From positions 89,791-153,790 of the forward strand of contig JAPOZM010000055.1 of NCBI GenBank assembly GCA_026706075.1: a stretch of DNA of 64,000 bases. The letters run 5' to 3'. The notes beneath the pieces are model-generated. The model did no database searches. It saw only the letters and a program-made list of their open reading frames with translations, and was not told the DNA's origin. Within the stretch, counting starts at the first letter, position 1. Each line of letters opens with the position of its first letter. This DNA comes from Gemmatimonadaceae bacterium. Lineage in GTDB: Bacteria; Latescibacterota; UBA2968; UBA8231. Positions 62,321 to 64,000 of the stretch are shown one piece after another. The position numbers and the translations under genes are program-made.

Positions 62321-64000
62321 GTGAGCCGCACCAGGTAGAGGCCGCTGGCGCGGCCGCCGCCGCCCCATCGCACCAGGTGCCGGCCCCGCGGCACCATCCC
62401 CTCCAGCAGCACCTCGAGACGCTGGCCCTCCAGGTTGAACAGCTCCAGCCGCACCTTTCCCGCCGCCGCGAGAACGAAGGGGATCGCGAGACCCGCGTTG
62501 GCCGGGTTGGGATACGGCGGCAGCAGGGCGAACTCCCGCGGCAGCACCTGCTCTCCCGGCGCCGCCGTGACGGCCGTCGGATCCCCGAGGCGCTCGATCC
62601 AGCGGCCGACGAGCCGGGCCCCCAGGGTGTCGACGAGGTCGGTCGCCAGCGGCGGCATGCGCCAGCGGCCGGTCTCGAGCATGCGCAGGTAGAGCAGGGA
62701 GCGCCGCGGCTCCCCCGGCTCGACGATCCGCGCCTCCTCCACGCCGAGGTCCGCGAGCCGGGCCCTCTCGAGGAGGCCCGTCTCCTCCAGGGGCGTGTCG
62801 AAGCGCAGGTCGAACCGCGCCCGGATGGCGTGGCCCGGGCGATGGCAGTTGGCGCAGTTGGCGGCGAGGTAGGCGCGGGCCCTCGGCTCCAGGGAGGCGC
62901 TCTCGTCGGCCGGCTCCGGCCACCTCGCCCAGCTCTCCACGGGAGGCAGATCGCCGGCGAACAGGCCGTCCCGCTGCCAGCTCTCGATCAGGCCCCCGCG
63001 GTTCATCTGTCCCGTGCGCAGGCCGAGGACGTACCCCGAGGCCGGGGTGTGGCAATCGCCGCACTGACCGCGCGATGGGAAGTAGTGGCCGTGAGTGCCG
63101 GCCCCGTCCGGCGTCGAGACCGGGAACTCCTCGGTCTCGGCCACCTCGAGCAGGAAGGCCTCGGTCCTCTCGTCGTTCCACTTGTAGGAGTACCCGTCCC
63201 ATCCCGGGTGACCGGTCCGCTTGATCAGCAGCCGCGTCTCGACGACCCGCTCTCCGAGGTGGAAGCTCTTCACCAGCACGGTGCCGTCCGGCAGCTCCCA
63301 GGCGCCGTCGCGGAAGCGGATGCGGCCGCCCTCCGGCAGCGCCAGGTAACGCCTCTTGCCGGCCCCGTCCGACCACAGCGGCGCGTTGACCTCGTACGGC
63401 CTCACCCCCGGGGCCGGCTCCTGGGTGGCCATGCGGAAGAAGAGGCCCGTCTGCGACAGCCGCGGCGGCGGCAGCTCCCGCCCGGCGGCGGACTCGAGCC
63501 GGTACACGCCGTCGCCCGCCAGCACGTAGAGCTCCTTCTCCGCGTCCCTCCCGAAGGCGAGGATGTGGTCGTCGGCCACGGCCAGCAGCTCGCTGCTCCA
63601 CGCCTCCCCGTCCCGGCGCAGGGCCCAGAGCTTGCGCGAGCCGAAGTCGCCGAACAGGTAGCGGCCGGCCAACTCCGGCCAGCGGCGGCCCTCGTAGACG
63701 AAACCCCCGATCACGGCGAGTCCCTCCTCTCGCCCGTACTCGAAGACCGGCCGGACGAGAGCGGGGTCCTCGCATCCATCGGGGTCCCGGCAGAGGCTCC
63801 CCTCCATGCGGGCCCAGCCGTAGTTGCCGCCCCGCTCGACCAGATCGATCTCCTCGCGGTCCTTCTCGCCCACGTCGCCCGCCCAGATCAGGCCGGAGAG
63901 TGGATCGAAGCTGAAGCGCCAGGGATTGCGAAGCCCGTAGGCCCAGATCTCCTCGCGCCAGCCGCGGTCGTTGCCGGCGAAAGGGTTGTCCGCGGGAATG
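62275..64000 (-). CDS. PQQ-dependent sugar dehydrogenase/di-haem c-type/FlgD-tail fusion (3' part, start outside window)
   Basis: The frame is open from the right edge, giving 574 visible residues. The first 150 are the end of a soluble glucose-dehydrogenase (GSDH) propeller: NPFAGNDRGWREEIWAYGLR, NPWRFSFDP, EEIDLVERGGNYGW and GGFVYEGRRWPEL. The middle holds two c-type haem motifs, CGDCH (with ASGYVLGL after it) and CANCH, in a region like the SO2930-type diheme proteins. The end is a FlgD-like sorting domain (LPPYPNPANAGL, LELFNLEGQRLEVLL, SGLYLVRLTAAG) finishing in KVVLLR. It is likely a surface-exposed sugar oxidase with its own electron-transfer domain, exported by a type IX-like route. 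Its 3' end is the parent of the adjoining repeats. Confidence 0.85.
   Translation of the reverse strand, partial: IPADNPFAGNDRGWREEIWAYGLRNPWRFSFDPLSGLIWAGDVGEKDREEIDLVERGGNYGWARMEGSLCRDPDGCEDPALVRPVFEYGREEGLAVIGGFVYEGRRWPELAGRYLFGDFGSRKLWALRRDGEAWSSELLAVADDHILAFGRDAEKELYVLAGDGVYRLESAAGRELPPPRLSQTGLFFRMATQEPAPGVRPYEVNAPLWSDGAGKRRYLALPEGGRIRFRDGAWELPDGTVLVKSFHLGERVVETRLLIKRTGHPGWDGYSYKWNDERTEAFLLEVAETEEFPVSTPDGAGTHGHYFPSRGQCGDCHTPASGYVLGLRTGQMNRGGLIESWQRDGLFAGDLPPVESWARWPEPADESASLEPRARAYLAANCANCHRPGHAIRARFDLRFDTPLEETGLLERARLADLGVEEARIVEPGEPRRSLLYLRMLETGRWRMPPLATDLVDTLGARLVGRWIERLGDPTAVTAAPGEQVLPREFALLPPYPNPANAGLAIPFVLAAAGKVRLELFNLEGQRLEVLLEGMVPRGRHLVRWGGGGRASGLYLVRLTAAGRTQSRKVVLLR

Overview
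The window is a chromosomal segment of a high-GC bacterium (about 70 % GC by eye), packed with genes that often overlap by 4 bp. Several secreted proteins end in a FlgD-like, type-IX-secretion-style C-terminal domain. There is a PorV/PorQ-type outer-membrane protein, a TonB receptor with an N-terminal carboxypeptidase-regulatory domain, and a dockerin-like pair of Asp-rich repeats. Together with phytanoyl-CoA dioxygenase, heparinase II/III, DUF6785-like and M81 genes, this points by inference to an uncultured, environmental lineage of the FCB superphylum (Latescibacterota, Eisenbacteria or Krumholzibacteriota-like). No rRNA, tRNA, CRISPR array, prophage or insertion sequence was recognised.

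Layout. 1-598: 5' part of a secreted protein gene of lower GC. 774-9930: a catabolic locus with hyuA, hyuB and a sarcosine-oxidase-like FAD enzyme on the minus strand, divergent from a DHDPS-family aldolase and a glycine-betaine-type ABC importer. 9937-18607: AlbA_2/Schlafen-like protein, HD phosphohydrolase, HflX, Lon and GlnD. 18604-22972: heparinase II/III-like protein divergent from a polytopic DUF6785-like protein. 23236-29769: TonB receptor, large FlgD-tailed secreted protein and PorV-like protein, closed by a strong bidirectional hairpin. 29844-34571: Tat-exported class V aminotransferase, then a YhdT-PanF-like pair with a sulfotransferase and a YbaK deacylase. 34635-38009: M9-like collagenase with dockerin and FlgD domains. 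38017-41435: accessory, partly decayed region (AAA-PD-(D/E)XK protein, frameshifted DUF4159 remnant, 2H phosphoesterase, VapBC pair with truncated toxin, 62-aa ORF). 41432-46767: oligopeptidase B-like enzyme and PhyH dioxygenase, divergent from a MetE-like protein and a DSD1-type PLP enzyme. 46784-55989: methyltransferase, O-antigen-ligase-like protein, AnmK, amidohydrolase, M16 peptidase and a TPR-tailed glycosyltransferase. 55973-61835: lipoprotein and atypical sulfatase, divergent from a DegT aminotransferase, epimerase and M81 (MlrC-like) operon. 61836-62274: non-coding interval filled with degenerate copies of the 3' end of the next gene. 62275-64000: 3' part of a PQQ-sugar-dehydrogenase/di-haem/FlgD-tail fusion.

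How the genes work together. The hyu locus reads as uptake and stepwise breakdown of a small N-methylated or lactam-like compound. The TonB/secreted/PorV group, the collagenase and the PQQ fusion read as a cell-surface polymer-degradation and secretion programme. Two regulatory patterns stand out. Several genes have a sigma70-like -10 hexamer only 6-7 nt before the start codon and no Shine-Dalgarno sequence, which predicts leaderless mRNAs (hflX, MetE-like and DegT most clearly). Most other genes carry clear Shine-Dalgarno sequences or are translationally coupled through ATGA, GTGA or TTGA overlaps.
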